Made by a program: the position numbers and the translations under genes. The notes beneath the pieces are model-generated. The model ran no database searches. It saw nothing but the letters and a program-made list of their open reading frames with translations, and was not told the origin of the DNA. Shown in pieces: positions 8,388 through 17,700 of a stretch of 64,000 nucleotides of DNA. The DNA lies in the NCBI RefSeq assembly GCF_000026225.1, contig NC_011740.1, forward strand, positions 3,844,001 through 3,908,000, read 5' to 3'. The stretch's first letter is position 1. Every line of letters begins with the position of its first letter. Source of the stretch: Escherichia fergusonii ATCC 35469. GTDB taxonomy: Bacteria > Pseudomonadota > Gammaproteobacteria > Enterobacterales > Enterobacteriaceae.

Positions 8388-8864
8388 ATGCTTAACCAGC
8401 TCGATAACCTGACGGAGCGCGTCAGAGGAAGTAACAAACTGGTTGATCGCTGGCTACATGTACGTAAGCATCTGCTCGTGGCTTACTACAATCTGGTTGG
8501 CATTAAGCCTGGCAAAGAATCGTACATGAGGCTAAACGAAAAAGCCCTTGATGATTTTTGTCAGAGCCTGGTCGATTACTTGTCTGCCGGACATTTCAGT
8601 ATTTATGAGCGCATTCTTCATAAACTGGAAGGCAATGGGCAACTCGCACGCGCCGCGAAGATTTGGCCACAACTCGAAGCCAATACCCAACAGATTATGG
8701 ATTACTACGATTCCAGCCTGGAAACCGCTATCGATCATGATAATTACCTTGAGTTTCAACAGGTTTTATCTGACATCGGCGAGGCCCTGGAAGCGCGCTT
8801 TGTGCTGGAAGATAAGCTGATTCTGCTGGTGCTTGACGCCGCCCGCGTCAAATATCCTGCTTGA
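8388..8864 (+). CDS. rsd: Regulator of sigma D (anti-sigma 70 factor)
   Basis: Rsd, 158 aa, full length. It binds domain 4 of sigma 70 and sequesters it in stationary phase, helping other sigma factors use core polymerase; it also binds HPr and stimulates SpoT hydrolase. It belongs to the Rsd/AlgQ family and is an all-helical protein starting MLNQLDNLTERV. It is divergent from nudC and followed by a short G+C-rich hairpin before the thiamine leader. Confidence 0.98.
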   Translation: MLNQLDNLTERVRGSNKLVDRWLHVRKHLLVAYYNLVGIKPGKESYMRLNEKALDDFCQSLVDYLSAGHFSIYERILHKLEGNGQLARAAKIWPQLEANTQQIMDYYDSSLETAIDHDNYLEFQQVLSDIGEALEARFVLEDKLILLVLDAARVKYPA

Positions 8865-8899
8865 GTTCTGCGCTGTTAACGCGTAATTTACATTCAACG

Positions 8900-8917
8900 C
8901 CCCGTTTGCGGGGCTAA
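8900..8917 (+). terminator. Short GC hairpin after rsd
   Basis: CCCCG/CGGGG arms with a TTTG loop are followed by the weak T-run of CTAATTTCTT. It lies 36 bases after the rsd stop and just before the thiC riboswitch. It is probably the rsd terminator, though the T-tract is poor. Confidence 0.5.
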
Positions 8918-8920
8918 TTT

Positions 8921-9004
8921 CTTGTCGGAGTGCCTTAACTGGCTGAGACCGTTTATTCGGGATCCGCGGAACCTGATCAGGCTAATACCTGCGAAGGGAA
9001 CAAG
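8921..9004 (+). promoter_or_regulatory. TPP riboswitch (thi box) of thiC
   Basis: The aptamer contains the conserved elements CTGAGA (8942) and ACCTGATC...ACCTGCGAAGGGAACAAG, closed by P1 pairing of CTTGT (8921) with ACAAG (9004). It precedes thiC by 92 bases, in which a GC-rich helix (about 9020-9041) forms part of the expression platform. Binding of thiamine pyrophosphate lowers translation and transcription of the thi operon. This is the well-known E. coli thiC element. Confidence 0.97.
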
Positions 9005-9096
9005 AGTTAATCTGCTATCGCATCGCCTTTGCGGCGATCGTCTCTTGCTTCATCCGTCGTCTGACAAGCCACGTCCTTAACTTTTTGGAATGAGCT

Positions 9097-10992
9097 ATGT
9101 CTGCAACAAAACTGACCCGCCGCGAACAACGCGCCCAGGCCCAACATTTTATCGACACCCTGGAAGGCACCGCCTTTCCCAACTCAAAACGTATTTACAT
9201 CACTGGCACACACCCCGGCGTGCGCGTGCCGATGCGTGAGATCCAGCTTAGCCCGACGCTAATTGGCGGCAGCAAAGAACAGCCGCAGTACGAAGAAAAC
9301 GAAGCGATTCCGGTCTACGACACCTCCGGTCCGTATGGCGATCCACAGATCGCCATTAACGTGCAGCAAGGACTGGCAAAACTGCGCCAGCCGTGGATCG
9401 ATGCGCGCGGCGATACCGAAGAACTTACCGTGCGCAGTTCCGATTACACTAAAGCGCGACTAGCAGATGATGGCCTCGACGAGCTACGTTTTAGCGGCGT
9501 ATTAACCCCAAAGCGCGCCAAAGCAGGACGCCGCGTCACCCAACTGCACTACGCCCGCCGGGGCATCATCACGCCCGAAATGGAATTCATCGCCATTCGC
9601 GAGAATATGGGTCGCGAGCGCATACGTAGCGAAGTTTTGCGCCACCAGCATCCGGGAATGAGCTTTGGCGCACGTCTGCCGGAAAATATCACCGCGGAAT
9701 TTGTCCGTGATGAAGTTGCTGCCGGACGTGCGATTATCCCGGCCAACATTAATCATCCGGAATCGGAGCCGATGATTATTGGTCGCAACTTTCTGGTGAA
9801 GGTTAACGCCAATATCGGCAACTCGGCAGTCACCTCTTCCATCGAAGAAGAAGTGGAAAAGCTGGTATGGTCTACGCGCTGGGGGGCGGATACAGTGATG
9901 GATCTTTCCACCGGTCGCTATATTCACGAAACTCGCGAATGGATTTTGCGTAACAGCCCGGTGCCGATTGGTACAGTGCCGATCTACCAGGCGCTGGAGA
10001 AGGTTAATGGGATCGCTGAAGATCTTACCTGGGAAGCGTTCCGGGACACGCTGCTGGAACAGGCCGAGCAAGGTGTGGATTACTTCACTATCCATGCGGG
10101 CGTGCTACTTCGCTACGTGCCGATGACCGCGAAACGCCTGACCGGTATCGTCTCTCGCGGCGGTTCGATTATGGCGAAATGGTGCCTCTCCCATCATCAG
10201 GAAAATTTCCTCTATCAACACTTCCGCGAAATTTGTGAAATCTGTGCCGCTTATGATGTTTCGTTGTCGCTGGGCGACGGCCTGCGCCCCGGTTCTATTC
10301 AGGACGCCAACGATGAAGCGCAGTTTGCCGAGCTACATACGCTGGGCGAACTGACCAAAATCGCCTGGGAATATGACGTGCAGGTGATGATTGAAGGTCC
10401 TGGGCATGTACCGATGCAGATGATCCGCCGCAATATGACCGAGGAGTTAGAGCACTGCCACGAAGCTCCGTTCTATACCCTCGGGCCGCTAACTACTGAT
10501 ATTGCGCCGGGTTATGACCACTTCACGTCGGGGATTGGCGCGGCGATGATTGGCTGGTTTGGCTGCGCGATGCTCTGTTACGTAACGCCAAAAGAGCATC
10601 TGGGTCTACCTAATAAAGAAGATGTTAAGCAGGGGCTTATCACCTATAAGATTGCCGCCCACGCCGCCGACCTGGCGAAAGGGCATCCGGGCGCGCAAAT
10701 TCGCGATAACGCCATGTCGAAAGCCCGCTTCGAATTTCGCTGGGAAGACCAGTTTAATCTGGCCCTCGACCCGTTTACCGCCCGCGCTTATCACGATGAA
10801 ACCCTGCCGCAAGAGTCCGGCAAAGTCGCCCATTTTTGCTCCATGTGTGGGCCGAAATTCTGCTCGATGAAAATCAGCCAGGAAGTACGTGATTACGCCG
10901 CCGCGCAAACCATTGAAGTGGGAATGGCGGATATGTCGGAGAACTTCCGTGCCAGAGGTGGAGAAATCTACCTGCGTAAGGAGGAAGCGTGA
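9097..10992 (+). CDS. thiC: Phosphomethylpyrimidine synthase (HMP-P synthase)
   Basis: ThiC, 631 aa, full length. It is a non-canonical radical SAM enzyme that rearranges aminoimidazole ribotide into HMP phosphate, the pyrimidine half of thiamine. The unusual C-terminal [4Fe-4S] motif is visible as C581-x2-C584-x4-C589 (CSMCGPKFC). The barrel carries the conserved EGPGHVPM and DGLRPGS motifs. It is the first gene of thiCEFSGH, directly under the TPP riboswitch, and its stop overlaps the thiE start in TGATG. Confidence 0.99.
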   Translation: MSATKLTRREQRAQAQHFIDTLEGTAFPNSKRIYITGTHPGVRVPMREIQLSPTLIGGSKEQPQYEENEAIPVYDTSGPYGDPQIAINVQQGLAKLRQPWIDARGDTEELTVRSSDYTKARLADDGLDELRFSGVLTPKRAKAGRRVTQLHYARRGIITPEMEFIAIRENMGRERIRSEVLRHQHPGMSFGARLPENITAEFVRDEVAAGRAIIPANINHPESEPMIIGRNFLVKVNANIGNSAVTSSIEEEVEKLVWSTRWGADTVMDLSTGRYIHETREWILRNSPVPIGTVPIYQALEKVNGIAEDLTWEAFRDTLLEQAEQGVDYFTIHAGVLLRYVPMTAKRLTGIVSRGGSIMAKWCLSHHQENFLYQHFREICEICAAYDVSLSLGDGLRPGSIQDANDEAQFAELHTLGELTKIAWEYDVQVMIEGPGHVPMQMIRRNMTEELEHCHEAPFYTLGPLTTDIAPGYDHFTSGIGAAMIGWFGCAMLCYVTPKEHLGLPNKEDVKQGLITYKIAAHAADLAKGHPGAQIRDNAMSKARFEFRWEDQFNLALDPFTARAYHDETLPQESGKVAHFCSMCGPKFCSMKISQEVRDYAAAQTIEVGMADMSENFRARGGEIYLRKEEA

Positions 10993-11627
10993 TGTATCAG
11001 CCTGATTTTCCTCATGTACCTTTTCGTTTAGGACTGTACCCGGTAGTGGATAGCGTACAGTGGATCGAACGTCTGTTGGATGCAGGCGTGCGTACTCTCC
11101 AGCTGCGCATCAAAGATCGGCGCGATGAAGAGGTTGAAGCCGATGTCGTGGCAGCAATTGCGCTGGGCCGCCGCTATAACGCACGGCTGTTTATCAACGA
11201 TTACTGGCGGCTGGCGATTAAGCATCAGGCATATGGCGTCCATCTGGGACAGGAAGATTTGCAAGCCACCGATCTCAATGCCATCCGTGCAGCGGGCCTG
11301 CGGCTGGGCGTTTCGACTCATGATGACATGGAAATCGACGTCGCGCTGGCAGCTCGTCCTTCTTATATCGCGCTAGGACATGTGTTCCCGACGCAAACCA
11401 AACAGATGCCTTCTGCACCGCAGGGGCTGGAACAGCTGGCACGACACATTGAGCGTCTGGCAGCTTATCCCACCGTGGCGATTGGCGGTATCAGCCTGCC
11501 GCGCGCGCCTGCGGTGATGGCGACAGGTGTTGGCAGTATCGCCGTCGTCAGTGCCATTACCCAGGCCGCAGACTGGCGTTTGGCAACGGAACAGTTGCTG
11601 GAAATTGCAGGAGTTGGCGATGAATGA
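10992..11627 (+). CDS. thiE: Thiamine phosphate synthase
   Basis: ThiE, 211 aa. It joins HMP pyrophosphate and thiazole phosphate carboxylate to make thiamine phosphate. It is a TIM-barrel enzyme; visible motifs are the N-terminal LQLRIKDR, the LFINDYW loop, GVHLGQED, and the phosphate-binding AIGGIS near the C-terminus. The ATG overlaps the thiC stop by one base and gives the known length; the preceding in-frame GTG is less likely. Its end overlaps thiF by 8 bases. Confidence 0.98.
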   Translation: MYQPDFPHVPFRLGLYPVVDSVQWIERLLDAGVRTLQLRIKDRRDEEVEADVVAAIALGRRYNARLFINDYWRLAIKHQAYGVHLGQEDLQATDLNAIRAAGLRLGVSTHDDMEIDVALAARPSYIALGHVFPTQTKQMPSAPQGLEQLARHIERLAAYPTVAIGGISLPRAPAVMATGVGSIAVVSAITQAADWRLATEQLLEIAGVGDE

Positions 11628-12375
11628 CCGTGATTTTATGCGTTATAGCCGTCAAATCCTGCTCGACGATATCGCTCTTGACGGGCAGCAAAAACTGCTC
11701 GACAGCCAGGTGCTGATTATCGGTCTGGGTGGGTTGGGTACACCTGCTGCGCTATACCTGGCGGGAGCTGGTGTCGGGACGCTGGTACTGGCAGATGACG
11801 ACGATGTGCATTTGAGCAATCTGCAACGACAAATCCTCTTTACCACTGAAGATATCGATCGCCCGAAATCGCAGGTCAGCCAACAACGACTGACACAGTT
11901 GAATCCCGACATTCAACTGACAGCATTACAACAACGGTTAACGGGTAAGGCGTTAAAAGATGCGGTAGCACGGGCCGATGTGGTTCTCGACTGTACCGAC
12001 AACATGGCGACTCGCCAGGAGATTAATGCCGCCTGCGTAGCACTTAACACACCGCTTATCACCGCCAGCGCGGTCGGATTTGGCGGTCAGTTGATGGTAC
12101 TGACGCCGCCCTGGGAACAGGGGTGTTACCGCTGCCTGTGGCCGGATAACCAGGAGCCAGAACGCAACTGCCGCACGGCGGGCGTGGTTGGCCCGGTGGT
12201 CGGGGTTATGGGCACGTTACAGGCACTGGAAGCAATTAAGCTATTGAGTGGTATAGAGACCCCTGCGGGATATCTTCGACTGTTTGACGGTAAATTAAAC
12301 CAATGGCGCAACCTGGCGTTGCGCCGCGCTACAGGTTGCCCGGTATGCGGAGGAAGCAATGCAGATCCTGTTTAA
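11620..12375 (+). CDS. thiF: ThiS adenylyltransferase
   Basis: ThiF, 251 aa, of the E1/MoeB/HesA family. It adenylates the C-terminal glycine of ThiS so that sulfur can be added for thiazole formation. The N-terminal Rossmann motif GLGGLGTPAALYLAGAGVG, the adenylation residues near LSNLQRQ, and two CxxC pairs that bind zinc (CYRC and CPVC) are present. The start overlaps the end of thiE, and the end overlaps thiS by 17 bases, so these genes are tightly coupled. Confidence 0.98.
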   Translation: MNDRDFMRYSRQILLDDIALDGQQKLLDSQVLIIGLGGLGTPAALYLAGAGVGTLVLADDDDVHLSNLQRQILFTTEDIDRPKSQVSQQRLTQLNPDIQLTALQQRLTGKALKDAVARADVVLDCTDNMATRQEINAACVALNTPLITASAVGFGGQLMVLTPPWEQGCYRCLWPDNQEPERNCRTAGVVGPVVGVMGTLQALEAIKLLSGIETPAGYLRLFDGKLNQWRNLALRRATGCPVCGGSNADPV

Positions 12376-12559
12376 CGATCAACCGATGCAGTGCGCCGCC
12401 GGGCAAACTGTTCACGAGTTGCTGGAGCAACTCAATCAACAACAAGCAGGTGCGGCACTGGCAATTAATCAGCAAATCGTCCCGCGGGAGCAATGGGCGC
12501 AACATATCGTGCAGGATGGCGACCAGATCCTACTTTTTCAGGTTATTGCAGGGGGTTGA
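12359..12559 (+). CDS. thiS: Sulfur-carrier protein ThiS
   Basis: ThiS, 66 aa, a ubiquitin-fold protein ending in the required Gly-Gly (LLFQVIAGG). ThiF adenylates its C-terminus, sulfur is loaded as a thiocarboxylate, and ThiG uses it to build the thiazole ring. It has a few substitutions relative to the K-12 sequence I recall (NDQPMQ, LNQQQ). It overlaps thiF, and one base separates it from thiG. Confidence 0.98.
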   Translation: MQILFNDQPMQCAAGQTVHELLEQLNQQQAGAALAINQQIVPREQWAQHIVQDGDQILLFQVIAGG

Positions 12560-12560
12560 G

Positions 12561-13331
12561 ATGTTACGTATTGCGGACAAAACGTTTGATTCACATCTGT
12601 TTACCGGCACCGGGAAATTCGCCTCTTCACAATTGATGGTGGAGGCGATCCGCGCTTCCGGCAGCCAACTGGTGACGCTGGCGATGAAACGCGTCGACTT
12701 GCGCCAACACAACGATGCTATCCTCGATCCACTTATCGCGGCGGGTGTGACACTGCTGCCAAATACTTCCGGGGCGAAAACCGCGGAAGAAGCCATTTTC
12801 GCCGCTCATCTGGCACGTGAAGCGTTAGGCACAAACTGGCTAAAATTAGAGATTCACCCTGACGCCCGCTGGCTATTGCCCGATCCCATCGAAACCCTGA
12901 AAGCCGCCGAAACGTTGGTGCAACAGGGATTTGTCGTGCTGCCTTACTGCGGTGCCGATCCAGTGTTGTGCAAACGTCTGGAGGAAGTGGGCTGTGCAGC
13001 AGTAATGCCGCTCGGCGCACCAATTGGCTCTAATCAGGGACTGGAAACCCGCGCCATGCTGGAGATTATTATCCAGCAAGCCACGGTTCCGGTGGTCGTT
13101 GATGCTGGCATTGGCGTTCCCAGCCATGCCGCGCAGGCGCTTGAAATGGGAGCCGATGCGGTGTTAGTGAATACGGCGATTGCCGTCGCGGACGATCCCG
13201 TCAACATGGCGAAGGCATTTCGTCTGGCGGTAGACGCCGGCCTGCTGGCACGTCAGTCCGGGCCGGGCAGTCGCAGTCATTTTGCTCATGCCACTAGCCC
13301 GCTGACCGGATTTCTGGAGGCATCGGCATGA
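12561..13331 (+). CDS. thiG: Thiazole synthase
   Basis: ThiG, 256 aa. It condenses 1-deoxy-xylulose 5-phosphate, dehydroglycine and ThiS thiocarboxylate into the thiazole phosphate; it works with ThiH. It is a TIM barrel with the Schiff-base lysine in NWLKLEIHPD, and PLGAPIGSNQG and VDAGIGVPSHAA around the phosphate site. The ATG directly after thiS gives the known 256-aa protein; an earlier in-frame start would place the reading inside thiS. Its end overlaps thiH by 4 bases (ATGA). Confidence 0.98.
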   Translation: MLRIADKTFDSHLFTGTGKFASSQLMVEAIRASGSQLVTLAMKRVDLRQHNDAILDPLIAAGVTLLPNTSGAKTAEEAIFAAHLAREALGTNWLKLEIHPDARWLLPDPIETLKAAETLVQQGFVVLPYCGADPVLCKRLEEVGCAAVMPLGAPIGSNQGLETRAMLEIIIQQATVPVVVDAGIGVPSHAAQALEMGADAVLVNTAIAVADDPVNMAKAFRLAVDAGLLARQSGPGSRSHFAHATSPLTGFLEASA

Positions 13332-14461
13332 AAACCTTCAGTGATCGCTGGCGACAACTGGACTGGGACGACATCCGCCTGCGAATCAACAGCAAAACGG
13401 CAGCTGACGTAGAGCGGGCGCTCAATGTTTCGCAACTCACTCGCGACGATATGATGGCATTGCTATCACCTGCCGCCGGTGAATACCTGGAACCACTGGC
13501 TCAACGGGCGCAGCGCCTGACCCGCCAGCGATTTGGCAACATCGTCAGCTTCTACGTCCCGCTTTATCTCTCTAATCTTTGCGCTAACGACTGCACTTAC
13601 TGCGGATTTTCCATGAGCAATCGCATCAAGCGTAAAACGCTGGATGAAGCGGATATCGCCAGGGAAAGCGCCGCTATCCGGGAGATGGGCTTTGAACATC
13701 TATTGCTGGTCACTGGTGAACATCAGGCGAAAGTGGGGATGGATTACTTTCGTCGTCATCTCCCTGTCCTGCGTGAACAGTTCTCTTCACTACAGATGGA
13801 AGTACAGCCACTGGCGGAAGCGGAATACGCCGAGTTAAAGCAACTTGGTCTGGATGGGGTGATGGTTTATCAGGAGACATATCACGAGGCGACATACGCC
13901 CACCATCATCTGAAAGGGAAAAAACAGGACTTCTTCTGGCGGCTGGAAACGCCGGATCGGCTGGGCCGTGCGGGGATAGATAAGATAGGCCTCGGCGCGC
14001 TAATCGGCCTTTCCGACAGCTGGCGCGTTGACTGCTATATGGTTGCCGAACATTTGCTATGGCTGCAACAACATTACTGGCAAAGCCGTTACTCTGTCTC
14101 CTTCCCGCGCCTGCGCCCGTGTACTGGCGGAATTGAGCCAGCGTCGATTATGGATGAACGCCAGTTAGTGCAAACTATCTGCGCCTTCCGCCTACTTGCG
14201 CCGGAGATTGAACTGTCACTCTCCACGCGGGAATCACCGTGGTTTCGCGATCGCGTTATTCCGCTGGCGATCAATAACGTCAGCGCCTTCTCGAAAACGC
14301 AACCTGGTGGCTATGCCGACAATCATCCGGAGCTGGAGCAATTCTCACCGCACGACGATCGCAGGCCGGAAGCCGTTGCTGCTGCATTAACTGCTCAGGG
14401 TTTGCAGCCGGTATGGAAAGACTGGGACAGCTATCTGGGACGCGCCTCGCAAAGGACATGA
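13328..14461 (+). CDS. thiH: 2-iminoacetate synthase (tyrosine lyase)
   Basis: ThiH, 377 aa, a radical SAM enzyme. It cleaves tyrosine to 2-iminoacetate (dehydroglycine) and p-cresol, supplying the glycine-derived part of the thiazole. The cluster motif C-x3-C-x2-C is seen as CANDCTYCGF. It is the last gene of thiCEFSGH, and a terminator hairpin follows about 50 bases on. Confidence 0.98.
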   Translation: MKTFSDRWRQLDWDDIRLRINSKTAADVERALNVSQLTRDDMMALLSPAAGEYLEPLAQRAQRLTRQRFGNIVSFYVPLYLSNLCANDCTYCGFSMSNRIKRKTLDEADIARESAAIREMGFEHLLLVTGEHQAKVGMDYFRRHLPVLREQFSSLQMEVQPLAEAEYAELKQLGLDGVMVYQETYHEATYAHHHLKGKKQDFFWRLETPDRLGRAGIDKIGLGALIGLSDSWRVDCYMVAEHLLWLQQHYWQSRYSVSFPRLRPCTGGIEPASIMDERQLVQTICAFRLLAPEIELSLSTRESPWFRDRVIPLAINNVSAFSKTQPGGYADNHPELEQFSPHDDRRPEAVAAALTAQGLQPVWKDWDSYLGRASQRT

Positions 14462-14511
14462 GACAGAATGTAAGAACGTAAATTTATTCCGAGCAGCTAC
14501 GGAAGATGAAA

Positions 14512-14545
14512 AACGCAAGGTTGTTGAAAGCGTTGCGTTTTTTTA
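14512..14545 (+). terminator. Terminator after thiH
   Basis: AACGCAA (14512) pairs with TTGCGTT (14533-14539), which runs into seven Ts (14538-14544). It lies about 50 bases beyond the thiH stop. The loop is long, about 14 bases. Confidence 0.7.
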
Positions 14546-14654
14546 TGTTAGTACCGTCAGCAGGAATGTTGTCCAGGGCGAAAAGCTTCTTCCTCGTTTC
14601 GCCCTGCCTTTCTTAATATTTCCCATGAAGAATTTGCCCTCTGAATAACACCCA

Positions 14655-14681
14655 TAAAAAAACCCGCCGAAGCGGGTTTTT
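14655..14681 (-). terminator. rpoBC terminator
   Basis: A 9-base stem AAAACCCGC/GCGGGTTTT with a CGAA loop and a T-run on the minus strand, 22 bases beyond the rpoC stop. The flanking A and T runs make it look bidirectional, so it may also insulate thiH transcription. Confidence 0.9.
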
Positions 14682-14702
14682 ACGTTATTTGCGGATTAAC
14701 GA

Positions 14703-17700
14703 TTACTCGTTATCAGAACCGCCCAGACCTGCGTTCAGCAGTTCTGCCAGGCTGGCAGATGCGTCTTCTGCAGTCACCTGCGGTGCAGCCGGAGCTTCAC
14801 CTGCAGCACGGCGACGCATACGATCCTGGTGGTACGCGTAACCGGTACCTGCCGGGATCAGACGACCTACGATAACGTTCTCTTTCAGGCCGCGCAGTTC
14901 GTCGCGTTTGCCCGCAACGGCTGCTTCGGTCAGCACGCGAGTGGTCTCCTGGAACGATGCCGCGGAGATGAAGGACTCGGTTGCCAGAGACGCTTTGGTG
15001 ATACCCAGCAGATCGCGGGAGTAAGTTGCACCCACTTTGCCGTTCGCTTCCAGTTCGCGGTTTGCGATCTTGACGCGAGAGTATTCAACCTGTTCGCCTT
15101 CCAGGAAGTCGGAGCTGCCCGCGTTAACGATGGTAGCTTTACGCAGCATCTGACGAACGATAACTTCGATGTGTTTATCGTTAATCTTAACGCCCTGCAG
15201 ACGGTATACGTCCTGTACTTCGTTAACGATGTAACGAGTCACAGCATGAACACCACGCAGACGCAGAATGTCATGCGGCGCTTCCGGACCGTCGGAAATT
15301 ACGTCACCACGTTCTACACGTTCACCTTCGAACACGTTGAGCTGACGCCATTTCGGAATCATCTCTTCGTACGGCTCGCTACCGTCTACCGGGGTGATAA
15401 CCAGACGACGTTTACCTTTGGTTTCTTTACCGAAGGAAACCACACCGCTGATTTCAGCCAGGATTGCCGGCTCTTTCGGACGACGTGCTTCGAACAGGTC
15501 CGCAACGCGTGGCAGACCACCGGTGATGTCCTTGGTACCGCCAGATTCTTGCGGAATACGCGCCAGGGTGTCACCAGAGCTGATCTGTACGCCATCTTCC
15601 AGCTGAACAATCGCTTTACCCGGCAGGAAGTACTGCGCAGGCATGTCGGTACCCGGGATCAGAACGTCGTTACCCTGAGCATCAACGATTTTCAGTGCCG
15701 GACGCAGATCTTTACCACCTGCGGTACGTTCTGCGGAATCCAGAACCACCAGCGAAGACAGACCAGTCAATTCGTCGGTCTGACGAGTAATGGTCTGGCC
15801 GTCGATCATGTCAGTAAAGCGTACAAAACCGCTTACTTCGGTGATAACCGGCATGGTGTGCGGGTCCCAGTTTGCAACGGTCTCGCCGCCAGCAACCTGT
15901 TCGCCATCGCCTTTCGCCAGTACTGCACCGTAAGGCACTTTATAGCTTTCTTTGGTACGACCGAATTCGTCGATCAATTTCAGTTCGGTGTTACGGGAAG
16001 TGATAACCAGTTTACCGCTGGAGTTCACAACCGACTTCACGTTGCTGAGCTTGATGCTACCTTTGTTTTTCACCTGGATGCTGGATTCAGCAGCCGCACG
16101 AGATGCCGCACCACCGATGTGGAACGTACGCATGGTCAGCTGTGTACCCGGTTCACCGATGGACTGTGCCGCGATAACACCGATTGCTTCACCTTTGTTG
16201 ATGATGTGGCCACGCGCCAGGTCACGACCGTAGCAGTGCGCACATACACCAAAGTCGGTGTCACAAGATACAACAGAACGTACTTTTACCGCGTCGACAG
16301 AGTTCTCTTCCAGCAGGTCACACCACTGTTCGTGCAGCAGCGTGTTGCGCGGAACGAGGATATCAGCAGTACCCGGCTTCAGAACGTCTTCAGCAGTTAC
16401 ACGACCCAGTACGCGATCGCGCAGCGGCTCTTTAACATCACCACCCTCGATAACCGGCGTCATCATGATACCTTCATGGGTACCACAATCGTCTTCGGTT
16501 ACCACCAGGTCCTGCGCAACGTCAACCAGACGACGAGTCAGGTAACCGGAGTTCGCCGTTTTCAGTGCGGTATCCGCCAGACCTTTACGAGCACCGTGGG
16601 TTGAGATGAAGTACTGGAGTACGTTCAGACCTTCACGGAAGTTCGCGGTGATTGGCGTTTCGATGATGGAGCCATCCGGCTTCGCCATCAGACCACGCAT
16701 ACCCGCCAGCTGACGAATCTGTGCCGCAGAACCACGCGCACCGGAGTCGGCCATCATGTAGATGCTGTTGAAGGAAACCTGCTTCTCTTCCTGACCGTCA
16801 CGGTTAATAACGGTTTCAGTTTGCAGATTATCCATCATCGCTTTGGATACACGATCGTTCGCCGCAGCCCAGATATCGATAACTTTGTTGTAGCGTTCGC
16901 CCGCAGTTACCAGACCAGACTGGAACTGCTCCTGAATCTCAGCAACTTCAGCTTCTGCCTCGGAGATGATTTCGTGTTTCTTCTCCGGGATGACCATGTC
17001 ATCGATACCAACAGATGCACCAGAACGCGCTGCATATGCAAAGCCGGTGTACATGATCTGGTCCGCAAAAATAACGGTCGGTTTCAGACCGAGAATGCGG
17101 TAGCAGGTGTTCAGCATTTTGGAGATTGCTTTCTTACCCAGCGCCTGGTTGACAATGGAGTAAGGCAGACCTTTCGGTACAATCATCCACAGAATGGCAC
17201 GGCCAACGGTCGTATCTTTCAGGCTGGTTTTCGCTACTAATTCACCGTTAGCATCTTTTTCATACTCGGTGATACGCACTTTAACGCGCGCATGCAGAGA
17301 AGCCAGACCAGAGCGATACAGACGTTCTGCTTCTTTCGGGCCAGTCAGTACCATGCCTTCGCCTTTGGCGTTAACACAGTCACGGGTCATGTAGTACAGA
17401 CCCAATACAACGTCCTGAGACGGAACGATGATTGGTTCGCCGTTCGCCGGGGACAGGATGTTGTTGGTAGACATCATCAGCGCACGCGCTTCGAGCTGGG
17501 CTTCCAGTGTCAGCGGTACGTGAACAGCCATCTGGTCACCATCGAAGTCGGCGTTATATGCCGCACAAACCAGCGGGTGCAGCTGGATAGCTTTACCTTC
17601 GATCAGTACCGGTTCAAATGCCTGGATACCCAGACGGTGCAGAGTCGGTGCACGGTTCAGCAGTACCGGGTGTTCGCGGATAACTTCGTCCAGGATATCC

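Noticed and set aside
14829..16604. Long plus-strand open frames opposite rpoC, rpoB and tufB (up to about 1060 codons)
   Set aside because: They lie antisense to highly expressed, strongly conserved genes. Their composition follows from the codon bias of the real strand, which removes stops, and they have no recognisable domains.
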